Source: Halalkalibacter krulwichiae
GTDB lineage: Bacteria > Bacillota > Bacilli > Bacillales > Bacillaceae_D
Direction of reading: 5' to 3'
Assembly: GCF_002109385.1 (NCBI RefSeq)
Contig: NZ_CP020814.1
Location: 3,185,501-3,249,500, forward strand
Length of the DNA stretch: 64,000 bases
Shown: one piece after another, positions 54,682-63,621 of the stretch
Numbering within the stretch: position 1 is the stretch's first letter
Layout: the number at the start of each line of letters is the position of its first letter
The notes under the pieces: generated by a model
What the model was told of the DNA's origin: nothing
Database searches by the model: none
What the model saw: only the letters and a program-made list of their open reading frames with translations
Program-made: the position numbers and the translations under genes

Positions 54682-56287
54682 CTAGAACCCTTTAATTGCC
54701 ACAACAGACGGTCTTGGCATCGTATCACCTTTACGATGCGGCCACATACTAGTTGGATTGTTGAGATTCTTCGTTTGCTCACCTGGATGTTGAACCGCTA
54801 AGAACAACGTTTTCTCATTAGGTGTAAACCATGGACCTGTTAATTCAGACTCAACTGGTCCTGAGGCAAATTGAAATGCTTGTCCTTTGTCCTTTCCTGT
54901 TGTCGGGATGACAAACATACCGTTATTCTTAAATGGTTCATACGTTCCTTTATTTAAACTACTTGTAGAAATATCTGTTACGGTCCATAAATTACCATGG
55001 CGGTCAAAATCTAAATTATCAGGTGCACTAAACCCACTTTGTGTTCCACCAGCTGCGAAAATTTCATAGGTGAAATTCAATGCCCCTAGGTCACCATCCT
55101 TCTCAAAGAAACGAGTAATATGACCATGGAAATTTCCTTTACTTGCATTATTCGTATGGGCAATAAAGATCGAATTATCAATCGGACTAATTTCAACATC
55201 TTCCGGACGATCTGTAGGCGTAGCACCAAGTAAAATGGCAGCTTCATGAGCATTTACGAGTACATCAGCTTGTGTTTTAAACTTATTCAATAACTCATTA
55301 TCTTCCTTTGCTGCTTCCCTAACATTATCAAGTGTTAAAGCAAGCCATTTTCCATTTTCCATATCAGCAGCATATAGCGTTCCATCTTCTAAAAGCTTGG
55401 AATTCTCTTTTCCTTTGGCTTCATTGTACTTGCCTTTACTAATGTATTTATATACACATGCACCCGCTTTATCATCTCCAGAATATACAACGACTCGACG
55501 GTCTTTAGATAAGCCCATTGCACAATTTTCATGGTGGAAACGTCCTAAAGCCGTATGTTTACGTGGTTTAAAATATTGGTCCTCTTTATCAAACGGATCA
55601 ACTTCAACAACCCAACCATAATGAGTGGTATCTAATCCTGCTTTATCCGCTGTACTTTCCCAGTTCTCTTCACATGACAAGACCGTGTTCCAAAGAGTCG
55701 CGCCACCAGAACAGTTCGCAAATGTACCTTGTACTTGTGTTGCCCCATTGACCGCAGAGGTTCCTTTTGCAGCCCCTGTTAGTTGAAAAGTTGCAAGACC
55801 TGAAATTCTACGGGCATATTTTGATTCTGTATCCATTTTCCAAGTTTTCGTTTTCGGATCTTGGTACACTTCAATAATTGACAACCCTTGGTTATATAGA
55901 AGCGTTTCGATTTGTTTTGCTGTATAGCTACCGACTATCGGTCCTTCTACGAATAATGGATTCGTATATTCATGATTAACTAGAAGTAACCCACGCTGAC
56001 TTACAGTTAAATCCGAATGTATCACCTTTCCTATTAATAACATCGCCATATGCGGCAATCACATCATATGTATACCCTTTCGGTAATAATAATTCATCTG
56101 CGGTAGATGCCTCAATTGGTTTAAAGTCAATTCTTGAAGCTCTATTTTCATAACCAAATAAACTTTCTCTACCTTTGTCTGCAGCTGCTGCTTTAGGAGC
56201 TAATGCCGTTAAACCAGTTGAAGCAAAAGTTAAGGCTGTCATTCCTGTCCCAACATAAGTTAAAAATTTTCTACGATTACGATCCAC
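54682..56287 (-). pseudogene. phoX: PhoX-family alkaline phosphatase (DUF839), frameshifted
   Basis: A secreted calcium/iron-dependent phosphomonoesterase family. A GTG at 56287, with GAGGTGG upstream, opens a twin-arginine signal (DRNRRKFLTYVG) with a hydrophobic stretch and AxA site. The first frame runs through GDTFGFNC and stops at about 55977; the rest (SQRGLLLVNHEYTNPLF onwards, to 54682) is in another frame. The junction is near 56000-56015. The remainder (about 440 residues) is intact: EENWESTADKAG, HENCAMGLSKDRRVVVYSGDD, SPIDNSIFIAHTNN. PhoP boxes precede it and tatA-tatC follow. Active enzyme cannot be made from this sequence as given. Confidence 0.88.
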
Positions 56288-56335
56288 TCTTACCACCTCG
56301 TTATGTCTTCTATATGTTTTTTCTCTTACATAGTA

Positions 56336-56389
56336 ATAGTACAAATTCAATGTAAAGCTTGTTCGCTAACTTTGTAATATTAATGCAAA
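56336..56389 (-). promoter_or_regulatory. PhoP boxes and promoter of phoX-tatA-tatC
   Basis: On the minus strand hexamers TTTGCA, ATTACA, AGCGAA and TTTACA occur at exact 11-base intervals, then nine bases, then TACTAT as -10. The spacing is identical to the pstS promoter in this window. Three of four hexamers match TT(A/C/T)ACA closely. Confidence 0.65.
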
Positions 56390-56504
56390 TTTTGTAAATT
56401 TTTTACTCAAGTTAAATCCCACTATCTTCTCTTTTTTCAACATTGATAGAATGATACAATGTACTTTCATAAATTAACTTTTTAGTAGAAAGAGAGTAAG
56501 ATTA

Positions 56505-57158
56505 ATGTCAATTAGTAAAAACAATCTGTTCATTATGGTAACTTGCTTTTTCCTTTTTCTTTTCATTACATTCCTATCGTTACAAAATAATTTAGTTGCA
56601 GTTGACCAATTTCTGATTAATTGGTTAACAAATACATTTTCTTATTCCATCCCTGTGATGGAAGCTGTAACGAAAGCAGGATCTGGAGAATTTATCCTTA
56701 TAGCAACTTTGGGTATTGGGATCATACTTTTGCTCACGAAACTGTGGTCTCATCTTGTTTTTTTCTTTGCGCTCACGTTTGGCGGAATTGCTTTAAACTT
56801 CATCCTTAAAATTAGCTTTCAAAGGGAAAGACCTGGAGAGATGACTGTCATAGAAGTGTTTGGTTATTCTCTCGAGATGGCTTCTTACAGTTTTCCTAGT
56901 GGTCACACTATGAGGAGTGTGTTGCTGTTTTCCTTTTTAATCTTTATTAGCTATCATTTTTTACAGAGTTTCAAAAGCAAAGTTACGATGATCATCATTT
57001 TCTTTCTGTCTATTGCAACCATTGCCATGAGTAGAGTGATCATTGGTGCTCATTTTCCAACTGATATTTTTGCTGCTATTACGATTTCCATTAGCTGGTT
57101 TTTCTTTTGCTTATGGATGATTCGGCTTATTAGTAAAGGAAGACTTCAAACAATTTAA
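56505..57158 (+). CDS. PAP2 family membrane phosphatase
   Basis: A 217-residue membrane protein with about six hydrophobic helices and the three phosphatase motifs: KISFQRERPG (KxxxxxxRP) near 102, SFPSGHTM (PSGH) near 130, and SRVIIGAHFPTD (SRxxxxxHxxxD) near 172. It probably dephosphorylates undecaprenyl pyrophosphate or another lipid phosphate on the outer membrane face. It is between the phoX and pst regions, but no PhoP box is evident before it. Confidence 0.88.
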   Translation: MSISKNNLFIMVTCFFLFLFITFLSLQNNLVAVDQFLINWLTNTFSYSIPVMEAVTKAGSGEFILIATLGIGIILLLTKLWSHLVFFFALTFGGIALNFILKISFQRERPGEMTVIEVFGYSLEMASYSFPSGHTMRSVLLFSFLIFISYHFLQSFKSKVTMIIIFFLSIATIAMSRVIIGAHFPTDIFAAITISISWFFFCLWMIRLISKGRLQTI

Positions 57159-57165
57159 CTAGTCA

Positions 57166-57210
57166 AAAAAACAGACCTTTGTTCATGAAATGCAACAAAG
57201 GTCTGTTTTT
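57166..57210. terminator. Bidirectional terminator
   Basis: AAAAACAGACCTTTGTT pairs with AACAAAGGTCTGTTTTT between the PAP2 gene and phoU. Confidence 0.92.
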
Positions 57211-57212
57211 CG

Positions 57213-57875
57213 TTAATTTAAATCAAAATGTTTACCATTCACCTCATATACAACCCATTCCGCAATATTGGTTGCGTAATCAGCAATACGCTCGATGTAT
57301 CTCCCAATAAAGGCAAGTTGTGTGACTTGATCAATCTCAATCTCATGATCTACTAATTGGAATAAGTCTCTTATAAACTCACCATATAAATGATCAACCT
57401 TATCATCCATTGTAGCGATCTTTTGAGCTTGTAGAATATCCGTATTTCGAAATGCCATCAATGCTTTTTGAATCATTTCTTGAGCAATTGTGAGCATCGC
57501 AATAATTTTAACTTGATATGGCAAAAGGCTGTTTTTCTTTAATCTTTTTGATTGTTTAGCAATATCAGCAATTAAATCCGCTACTCTTTCAAGATCACCT
57601 GAGATCTTAAGTGCTACAATCAATTGCCTCAAATCCGTTGCAACTGGCTGTTGTCTTGAAATAAGCAAAATCACTTGATCATGGACATCTTGCTCTAACT
57701 GATTAATTTCTTCATCTCTATGAATGATTTCTTCCATTGCTCTTATATTCGATGATGAAAACGCATGTTTCATCTCATCTAAGACGATCTGCACACGCTC
57801 ACCCATCTCTAGCAATTGCTGTTTCAGAAGCTGAAGCTTGGAATGGAAACTTTCACGAACAGCCACTTTTTTCAC
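57213..57875 (-). CDS. phoU: Phosphate signalling protein PhoU
   Basis: A 220-residue, all-helical cytosolic protein with two PhoU repeats, each with conserved acidic metal-binding residues (ALKISGDLERVADLIADIA near 90-110 and FIGRYIERIADYATNIAEW near 190-210). PhoU links the Pst transporter with the PhoR kinase. It is two bases after pstB, last of the pst operon. B. subtilis itself lacks phoU there, so this differs from the model. Confidence 0.93.
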   Translation of the reverse strand: MKKVAVRESFHSKLQLLKQQLLEMGERVQIVLDEMKHAFSSSNIRAMEEIIHRDEEINQLEQDVHDQVILLISRQQPVATDLRQLIVALKISGDLERVADLIADIAKQSKRLKKNSLLPYQVKIIAMLTIAQEMIQKALMAFRNTDILQAQKIATMDDKVDHLYGEFIRDLFQLVDHEIEIDQVTQLAFIGRYIERIADYATNIAEWVVYEVNGKHFDLN

Positions 57876-57877
57876 TC

Positions 57878-58711
57878 CTATCCAAATCGACCAGTAATAT
57901 AATCTTCAGTTCTTTTATCCGTTGGATTCGAAAAAATCACATCCGTTTTATCAAATTCAACAACTTCTCCATTCAAGAAGAAGGCTGTACGATCTGAAAT
58001 ACGCGCCGCCTGTTGCATGTTATGCGTTACAATAATAATTGAATAGTTTTGCTTTAACTCTTGAATAAGCTCTTCAACTTTTAAAGTTGACTTTGGATCA
58101 AGGGCAGATGTCGGCTCATCCATTAAAATGACATCTGGTTCGATCGCTAAACAACGTGCGATACATAAACGTTGCTGTTGCCCCCCTGATAATCCATAAG
58201 CATTTTCATGAAGACGGTCCTTTACTTCTTCCCATATAGCTGCACCACGTAGACTACGTTCAACGATTTCATCTAATATCTTTTTATTACGAATGCCATG
58301 AATTCTTGGTCCGTATGCGACATTATCGTAAATCGATTTCGGGAATGGATTGGGTTTTTGGAAGACCATTCCAACACGCGTTCTTAAATCTTCTACTTTA
58401 TAAGCTTTATCATTTAAAATACTATTTCCTCGATACGTAATATCTCCTGAAATACGCACGATTGGTACTAATTGAACCATACGATTCAATGTTTTAATAT
58501 AAGTTGACTTCCCACAACCAGAAGGTCCAATTATAGCTGTTACTTCGTTTTCATATATAGAAAGGTTAATATTTTTTAATGCATGGTCTTTTCCATACCA
58601 TAAGTTTAAATCTTTCGTATCATAAACAACCTTCTTATCTGCTTGAGCATTTTTAGAAGAATCCACTCTTTTCTCATACGCTACTTCTACTTTTTGCGAT
58701 GCAACGGCCAT
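57878..58711 (-). CDS. pstB: Phosphate ABC transporter ATP-binding protein PstB
   Basis: A 277-residue ATPase: Walker [10 protein letters not shown] near 72, Q-loop [16 protein letters not shown], signature LSGGQQQRL near 175, Walker [14 protein letters not shown] near 195. GGAGGGG lies before the start; ATG at 58711 has better spacing than GTG at 58714. It energises phosphate import with PstC and PstA. Confidence 0.96.
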   Translation of the reverse strand: MAVASQKVEVAYEKRVDSSKNAQADKKVVYDTKDLNLWYGKDHALKNINLSIYENEVTAIIGPSGCGKSTYIKTLNRMVQLVPIVRISGDITYRGNSILNDKAYKVEDLRTRVGMVFQKPNPFPKSIYDNVAYGPRIHGIRNKKILDEIVERSLRGAAIWEEVKDRLHENAYGLSGGQQQRLCIARCLAIEPDVILMDEPTSALDPKSTLKVEELIQELKQNYSIIIVTHNMQQAARISDRTAFFLNGEVVEFDKTDVIFSNPTDKRTEDYITGRFG

Positions 58712-58729
58712 CACGAACCCCTCCTATAA

Positions 58730-59614
58730 TTAATATCTTTGTTGAAATTTATTGCGAATAATAATGGCAACTGAATTTAATACGAACAGGACAACGAGTA
58801 ACACAACAATAGTTGCTGCTGCTAGATTGGCATATTCCGCCACTAGAGCCGAATCAATGGTCCAGTAATAAATTTGCATTGGTAAAATCGTAAATCGGTC
58901 CATTAGACTTCCAGGGAACGGGATTAATAACGCCGGAATTCCAATTACAACAAGAGGAGCAGTTTCTCCAATTGCCCGTGAAAGCGACAAAATCGCCCCA
59001 GTCAAAATTCCAGGAAGTGCTGCTGGCAAGATGATATTTTTTATCGTTTGCCACTTTGTCGCACCCATTCCATAAGACGCTTCGCTTAATTGAGAAGGTA
59101 CTGATCTAATCGCTTCTTGACTAGCAACTACGACAATGGGTAGGACAAGTAGGGCCATCGTCAATCCCCCAGCTAATACAACGTTGCCTAATTCCATCGT
59201 ACGAACAAAAACGGTTAGTCCTAGAATTCCAAAGACAATCGATGGCACTCCTGCCAAGTTAGAAATATTCGTTTGAATAAATGAATGAAAGCGGCTTTTC
59301 TTGGCATAACACTCTAGGTAAATGGCTGTACCTACACCAATTAACATTGTTACTGGAGCCACTACGACCATTAGCCACAATGTCCCAAGAATCGCTCCCA
59401 TAATTCCAGCTCGCTCTGGATTGTTTGATAGTTTCCCAGTTAGAAAATCAAGATTAATCCAGGCAATCCCTTGTGAGATCACTCTAAAAATAAGAACGAC
59501 TAGAACAATTAGTCCAAATAACGTTGAGAGGAAGAATAGCGATTTTGCAATTTTATTCGTTAACAAGCGTGTATTCATTTTTTTCTGTACTTGTGCTGTG
59601 TCTACATATTTCAT
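58730..59614 (-). CDS. pstA: Phosphate ABC transporter permease PstA
   Basis: A 294-residue permease with six hydrophobic helices and the coupling EAA motif around SYGMGATKWQTIKNIILPAA near 180-200, ending in GILTGAILSLSRAIGETAPL. GGGAGGAAT precedes the ATG at 59614, immediately after pstC. Confidence 0.95.
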   Translation of the reverse strand: MKYVDTAQVQKKMNTRLLTNKIAKSLFFLSTLFGLIVLVVLIFRVISQGIAWINLDFLTGKLSNNPERAGIMGAILGTLWLMVVVAPVTMLIGVGTAIYLECYAKKSRFHSFIQTNISNLAGVPSIVFGILGLTVFVRTMELGNVVLAGGLTMALLVLPIVVVASQEAIRSVPSQLSEASYGMGATKWQTIKNIILPAALPGILTGAILSLSRAIGETAPLVVIGIPALLIPFPGSLMDRFTILPMQIYYWTIDSALVAEYANLAAATIVVLLVVLFVLNSVAIIIRNKFQQRY

Positions 59615-59615
59615 A

Positions 59616-60572
59616 TTAATATTCCTCCCTGAATCTACGAGAAATATATCGAGCTAGTAAATTCATTATTAACGTGAAAACAAATAACGTCATCGCAACA
59701 GCATATAAACTGTAATATATAGTTGAACCAGCCGGGGCGTCCCCACCAGTTACTTCAACAATGTATGCAGTCATCGTCTGCATAGATTGAGTAATGTCGA
59801 ATGTAAAGTTTTTGGAGCTTCCACTTGCTATCGTTACAATCATTGTTTCGCCAATTGCACGTGAAATCCCAAGAACGAAAGAAGCTATTATGCCTGACAT
59901 TGCAGCCGGAATGATGACCTTTCCAGTTACCTCCAGCTTTGTAGATCCTAATGCTAGCGCTCCTTCTCTCATTGAATTCGGAACTGAACTCATTGCATCT
60001 TCTGATAAGGACGCTACCATTGGGATGATCATAATTCCCATCACAATACCAGGGCTTAAAATATTTGTTGCCTGTAAACCAGGAATGAACTCTCTTAAAA
60101 TCGGTGTAACAAACGTTAACGCAAAAAATCCATAGACAATCGTTGGAATTCCAGCAAGAATTTCAAGAATTGGTTTTACAATTCTTCTAACTTTATCTGA
60201 TGCATATTCACTTAAATAAATAGCTGTCATTAATCCAATTGGAATTGCGACAAACATCGCAATTCCTGATGAAATCAATGTGCCCGTAAGTAAAGGTAAT
60301 ACTCCAAACTCCGGATTTTGACTTAAAGGTTTTAATACAGTTCCAGTAAAAAACTCAACAAATGGTATGCGCTGAAAAAACTCAATTGTTTCCGTTAATA
60401 ATGTAAATAAAATCCCTATCGTTGTCAGAATTGAAATCGTTGCAATAACCAACAGAACTTTTGGCATTACCTTTTCCATTACATTTGAAAGATTTCTTGA
60501 CCTTTTTTTGTCGGCAATCATATCTCGAACGTTAACAGCATTCCCCTTATTCACTGCGCTGTTTGCTTCCAT
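59616..60572 (-). CDS. pstC: Phosphate ABC transporter permease PstC
   Basis: A 318-residue permease with six hydrophobic helices; EGALALGSTKLEVTGKVIIP followed by ISRAIGETMIVTIASG is the EAA region. The N-terminal ~40 residues are a hydrophilic extension rich in Asn, Lys and Arg. It pairs with PstA and follows pstS across a 94-base gap holding a strong hairpin. Confidence 0.95.
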   Translation of the reverse strand: MEANSAVNKGNAVNVRDMIADKKRSRNLSNVMEKVMPKVLLVIATISILTTIGILFTLLTETIEFFQRIPFVEFFTGTVLKPLSQNPEFGVLPLLTGTLISSGIAMFVAIPIGLMTAIYLSEYASDKVRRIVKPILEILAGIPTIVYGFFALTFVTPILREFIPGLQATNILSPGIVMGIMIIPMVASLSEDAMSSVPNSMREGALALGSTKLEVTGKVIIPAAMSGIIASFVLGISRAIGETMIVTIASGSSKNFTFDITQSMQTMTAYIVEVTGGDAPAGSTIYYSLYAVAMTLFVFTLIMNLLARYISRRFREEY

Positions 60573-60608
60573 CCCTTAGGCACCCCTTCCACCATCATCA
60601 GCTTTAGA

Positions 60609-60649
60609 AGTGATAGGATGAGAACAGTTGAAGTTCTCATCCTATCACT
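60609..60649 (-). other. Strong hairpin between pstS and pstC
   Basis: A perfect 17-bp stem AGTGATAGGATGAGAAC with GTTCTCATCCTATCACT, loop AGTTGAA, no T tract. It probably stabilises the pstS mRNA end or attenuates transcription so that binding protein exceeds permease. Confidence 0.8.
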
Positions 60650-60666
60650 CTACTTAGTTCTACTCT

Positions 60667-61680
60667 TTATTTTAAACCCTCTAGGAAATCAATATATTCT
60701 TGTACTTCTGTATCTGGTAACGGAGCAAAGCCCGCTTCTCCAGCAAAATCATTTACATTTTTGGCAACGTATAAAGCAAAGTCTAATACTTGTGGCTTTT
60801 CTTTAGCCATATCTACATTTAAATACGTAAATACCGGACGAGTGAACGTCGCATATTCAGCATCCTCACCAATTGTGTCAAGACTTGGCTCAACTGGACC
60901 ATTTCCAAAATCTACACTTACTGCTGTTAACTTTTCTTGGTTGTTTACATAGTATCCAAATCCAAAGAATGCAATTGCATTCACATCTTCAGATACTAGA
61001 TTTACTAAAGTTGAATATTCTTGCTGTAAATTCACACCGTCAACTAAATCTGCTTTATCAAGCACATTTTCATAGAAAAATTCATACGTACCATGGTTTT
61101 CGTTAGGACCCATTGGGTGAATCTCTTCATCTGGAAAATCTGGGCGAATATCAGACCACTTCGTTACGCCACCTTCGCTATGAAAAATACTAATTAATTC
61201 TTCTTCTGTTAATTCTGTAGCCCAATCATTTTCTTTGTTAATAACAAAAGTTAAACCATCAAGTGCTACTTTCATTTCTTTTACTTCTATTCCAATTTCA
61301 TCTGCTTCTGCTTGTTCTTCTTCTTTAATTTCACGTGATGCGTTATTAAAGTCTGTTCCATTATCAACTAAGAATCTTCCAAATCCAGCACTTGTTCCAG
61401 CACGACTTACTTCAACTGATACATTTTCTTGCTCAGTGAACATATACTCTTCAGCAACAAGTGACATTAAAGGATACACCGTACCCGATCCATCAACTAC
61501 AACACTTCCGTCTAGAGAAGTTGCTTCCTCATTTGCATCTGCTTCTGTATTTTCTACAGGTGCTTCTTCTGTATCTGTACCTTCAGCAGCAGTTGGCTCA
61601 TCTGAACCGCCCCCACACGCTGTAACTAGCACCATTAGTGCTGCCATTACTAAGAACACTACATACCTTTTAAGATTCAC
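60667..61680 (-). CDS. pstS: Phosphate-binding lipoprotein PstS
   Basis: A 337-residue binding protein. The signal ends in lipobox VTAC near residue 22. An acidic, low-complexity linker (Glu/Asp/Ala) follows to about 55. The binding domain has DGSGTVYPL near 63, SRAGTSAGFGRFL near 90, and NASREIKEEE near 113, which provide phosphate contacts in homologues. The start is GTG at 61680 with GGGAGG eight bases upstream. It heads the operon directly behind PhoP boxes. Confidence 0.95.
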   Translation of the reverse strand: MNLKRYVVFLVMAALMVLVTACGGGSDEPTAAEGTDTEEAPVENTEADANEEATSLDGSVVVDGSGTVYPLMSLVAEEYMFTEQENVSVEVSRAGTSAGFGRFLVDNGTDFNNASREIKEEEQAEADEIGIEVKEMKVALDGLTFVINKENDWATELTEEELISIFHSEGGVTKWSDIRPDFPDEEIHPMGPNENHGTYEFFYENVLDKADLVDGVNLQQEYSTLVNLVSEDVNAIAFFGFGYYVNNQEKLTAVSVDFGNGPVEPSLDTIGEDAEYATFTRPVFTYLNVDMAKEKPQVLDFALYVAKNVNDFAGEAGFAPLPDTEVQEYIDFLEGLK

Positions 61681-61746
61681 TGAATTGTCCTCCCTTTTCT
61701 CTCCGAAAATGTTTATGTAAGGGGCTGTCTCCCCCTCACAATTTGA

Positions 61747-61800
61747 AGTATAGTCGAGGAATGTTAAGGCGGTATGGTCTGAATGTAAAGCTTTTGTAAA
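61747..61800 (-). promoter_or_regulatory. PhoP boxes and promoter of the pst operon
   Basis: Minus-strand hexamers TTTACA-N5-TTTACA-N5-ACCATA-N5-TTAACA, then nine bases and TATACT. Three of four hexamers match the Bacillus PhoP repeat TT(A/C/T)ACA, with perfect 11-bp periodicity. The -10 ends 66 bases before the pstS start. Confidence 0.8.
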
Positions 61801-61819
61801 TCAATGTCGAACCCTAACG

Positions 61820-61867
61820 AAAAAAGGTTGTACCACACTGTCTATTTATTGACAGTATGATACAACC
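61820..61867 (-). terminator. Terminator of the DUF4023-type gene
   Basis: A 17-bp stem with two G-U pairs in the minus-strand RNA (GGTTGTA arm at 61826), then TTTTTT. It also insulates pstS from the upstream gene. Confidence 0.88.
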
Positions 61868-61904
61868 TAGGATTAACACATATAAGTTCTATAAAGAACA
61901 TCCA

Positions 61905-62024
61905 TTAATGCTGTTTATTAGGAAGCTTTTGACTAGGATTTCCTTTTCCTTGACGTTTACGATTACGTTCATCTTTTTCTTGTTTATTATGAAGTTTTTC
62001 TACAAACTCATTAGTATTATCCAT
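61905..62024 (-). CDS. DUF4023-type small protein
   Basis: A 39-residue hydrophilic protein beginning MDNTNEFVEKLHNKQ and ending GKGNPSQKLPNKQH, which matches my memory of DUF4023, a Bacillales family of unknown function. GGAGGGATTGAG precedes the ATG. It has its own terminator. Confidence 0.75.
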   Translation of the reverse strand: MDNTNEFVEKLHNKQEKDERNRKRQGKGNPSQKLPNKQH

Positions 62025-62085
62025 CTCAATCCCTCCTTCATTTACCTTTAGGATTACCGTGGCTTACGAAAACATGTATGTAATA

Positions 62086-63464
62086 TTAAGAAGCAGCGTG
62101 ATTTATAGGTAGTAAGATTTCTATTTTTGTTCCTTGATTTGGTTTACTCGAAATCGTTATATGGCCTTGGTGTGAGTCAACAATTTTAAAGGTTGTCATT
62201 AACCCAAGACCCGTTCCTTTTTCTTTTGTTGTATAAAAAGGTGTACCAATATCTTTTAAAAATTCTACTGGAATGCCACAACCTTGATCGATTACCTCGA
62301 CTAATATACTTGTAGTATTAGTCGTTGATGCTACAACAGTTACACGGCCTCCATCTGGCATTGCTTCAATTGAATTTTTGATTAAATTAATAAACACTTG
62401 CTTCAATTGACTTGGAACACATTTAATCAGTGGTATATTACTTGATTGAACGACCACTTCAACATTGTTAATTAATGCTTGTGACCTTAATAAAAGGACG
62501 ACATCATCAATGATTTTCTCTAAGCTTTCTTCCTGAAATTTATGCGCTTGCGGCTTTGCCACCAGTAACAGTTCTCCTGTTATCATTTCAATTCTCGTAA
62601 TTTCTTCAGCCATGATTTCTAAATAATGATCCTTAAATTCTAATTCAGTGCTCCTAAAAGCATCTAGAAAGCCTTTAATAGAAGTTAATGGGTTTCGGAT
62701 CTCGTGAGCAATTGATGCAGCCAATTGACCGACAGCAGTAAGCTTCTCTGATTCGAACAAAAGGTTCTCTGTATGTTTCTCTTTTGAAATATCTTTGGCA
62801 ATTCCGTAAATTCCTACTATTTTTCCTTCAACATCAATCGGGATATTTGTAACTCTTGTATCAATGACATCTCCCCTCTTATTCTTTACTTTCGTTTCAT
62901 AATTCTGAGTGATCCCTAGCGTCGCTTTCGTAAAAGAACCGTTTATTTTTTCTATCTCATCCTCAGTAATGATTGATTTATATGACATCGTTAATAATTC
63001 ACTTTCACTATAGCCTACTAGTTGTTCCATCGCTGGATTGACATCTAAATAATTTCCTTCAAGATCTAATGAATACACGGCATAAGGATTATTATCAAAT
63101 AACGAGCGATAATGTTGCTCGCGCTTAGAATTCATATGTTTTTCTTTTGTAACATCTTGAAAATAAATAGATAAACCATTAGTAGAAGGAAAAACCCGAA
63201 TATTAAACCACTTTTTTAAAGGGGATAATACATATCAAAAGTTACCGTGACCTGCTCTTTGAATGACTTCTGAAATTCTTTGTACATCCCGAGGTCAGCT
63301 GCATAGGGTAATACTTTCCAAATGCTCCTTCCTTTAAATTCTTCTTTTTTGCGATTTAAGATCTTTGCTGCTTCTTTGTTGACATACGTAAAATTCCAAT
63401 TTTCATCTAAAGCGATAAAGCCGTCTGATATTCGATCTAAAATTTCCTTTTCTGAATTATTCAT
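62086..63464 (-). pseudogene. PAS-PAS sensor histidine kinase, frameshifted
   Basis: An orphan kinase of about 460 residues split into two frames. The first part (from 63464) is a PAS domain ending DMYYPL; the second (63135 to 62086) has another PAS domain, a HisKA H-box ASIAHEIRNPLTS, and HATPase motifs (NLIKNSIEAM, DQGCGIP, GTGLGL). Adding one base to the GGGG at 63221-63224 restores YYPPLKKWFNIRVFPS, the normal end of such a PAS domain. No membrane segment or response regulator is present, resembling sporulation-type Kin kinases. Sequencing error is likely. Confidence 0.85.
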
Positions 63465-63579
63465 TTCATACCTCTCACGTCACTAGCATACCTAGTACCT
63501 TACTTTTTCATTTTCTCCACATCTATAAGATTATTCCCTGATTCTTCGTTATTTCCTTTTTTATTTATTACATTATAAC

Positions 63580-63613
63580 AAAAAGGAGCTGGAAACTATT
63601 CCAACTCCTCTTT
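63580..63613 (-). terminator. Terminator of the ABC permease gene
   Basis: AAAGGAG-x-TGGAA pairs with TTCCA-x-CTCCT, followed by TTTTTG on the minus strand, about eight bases after the stop. Confidence 0.8.
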
Positions 63614-63621
63614 ATTATCCC

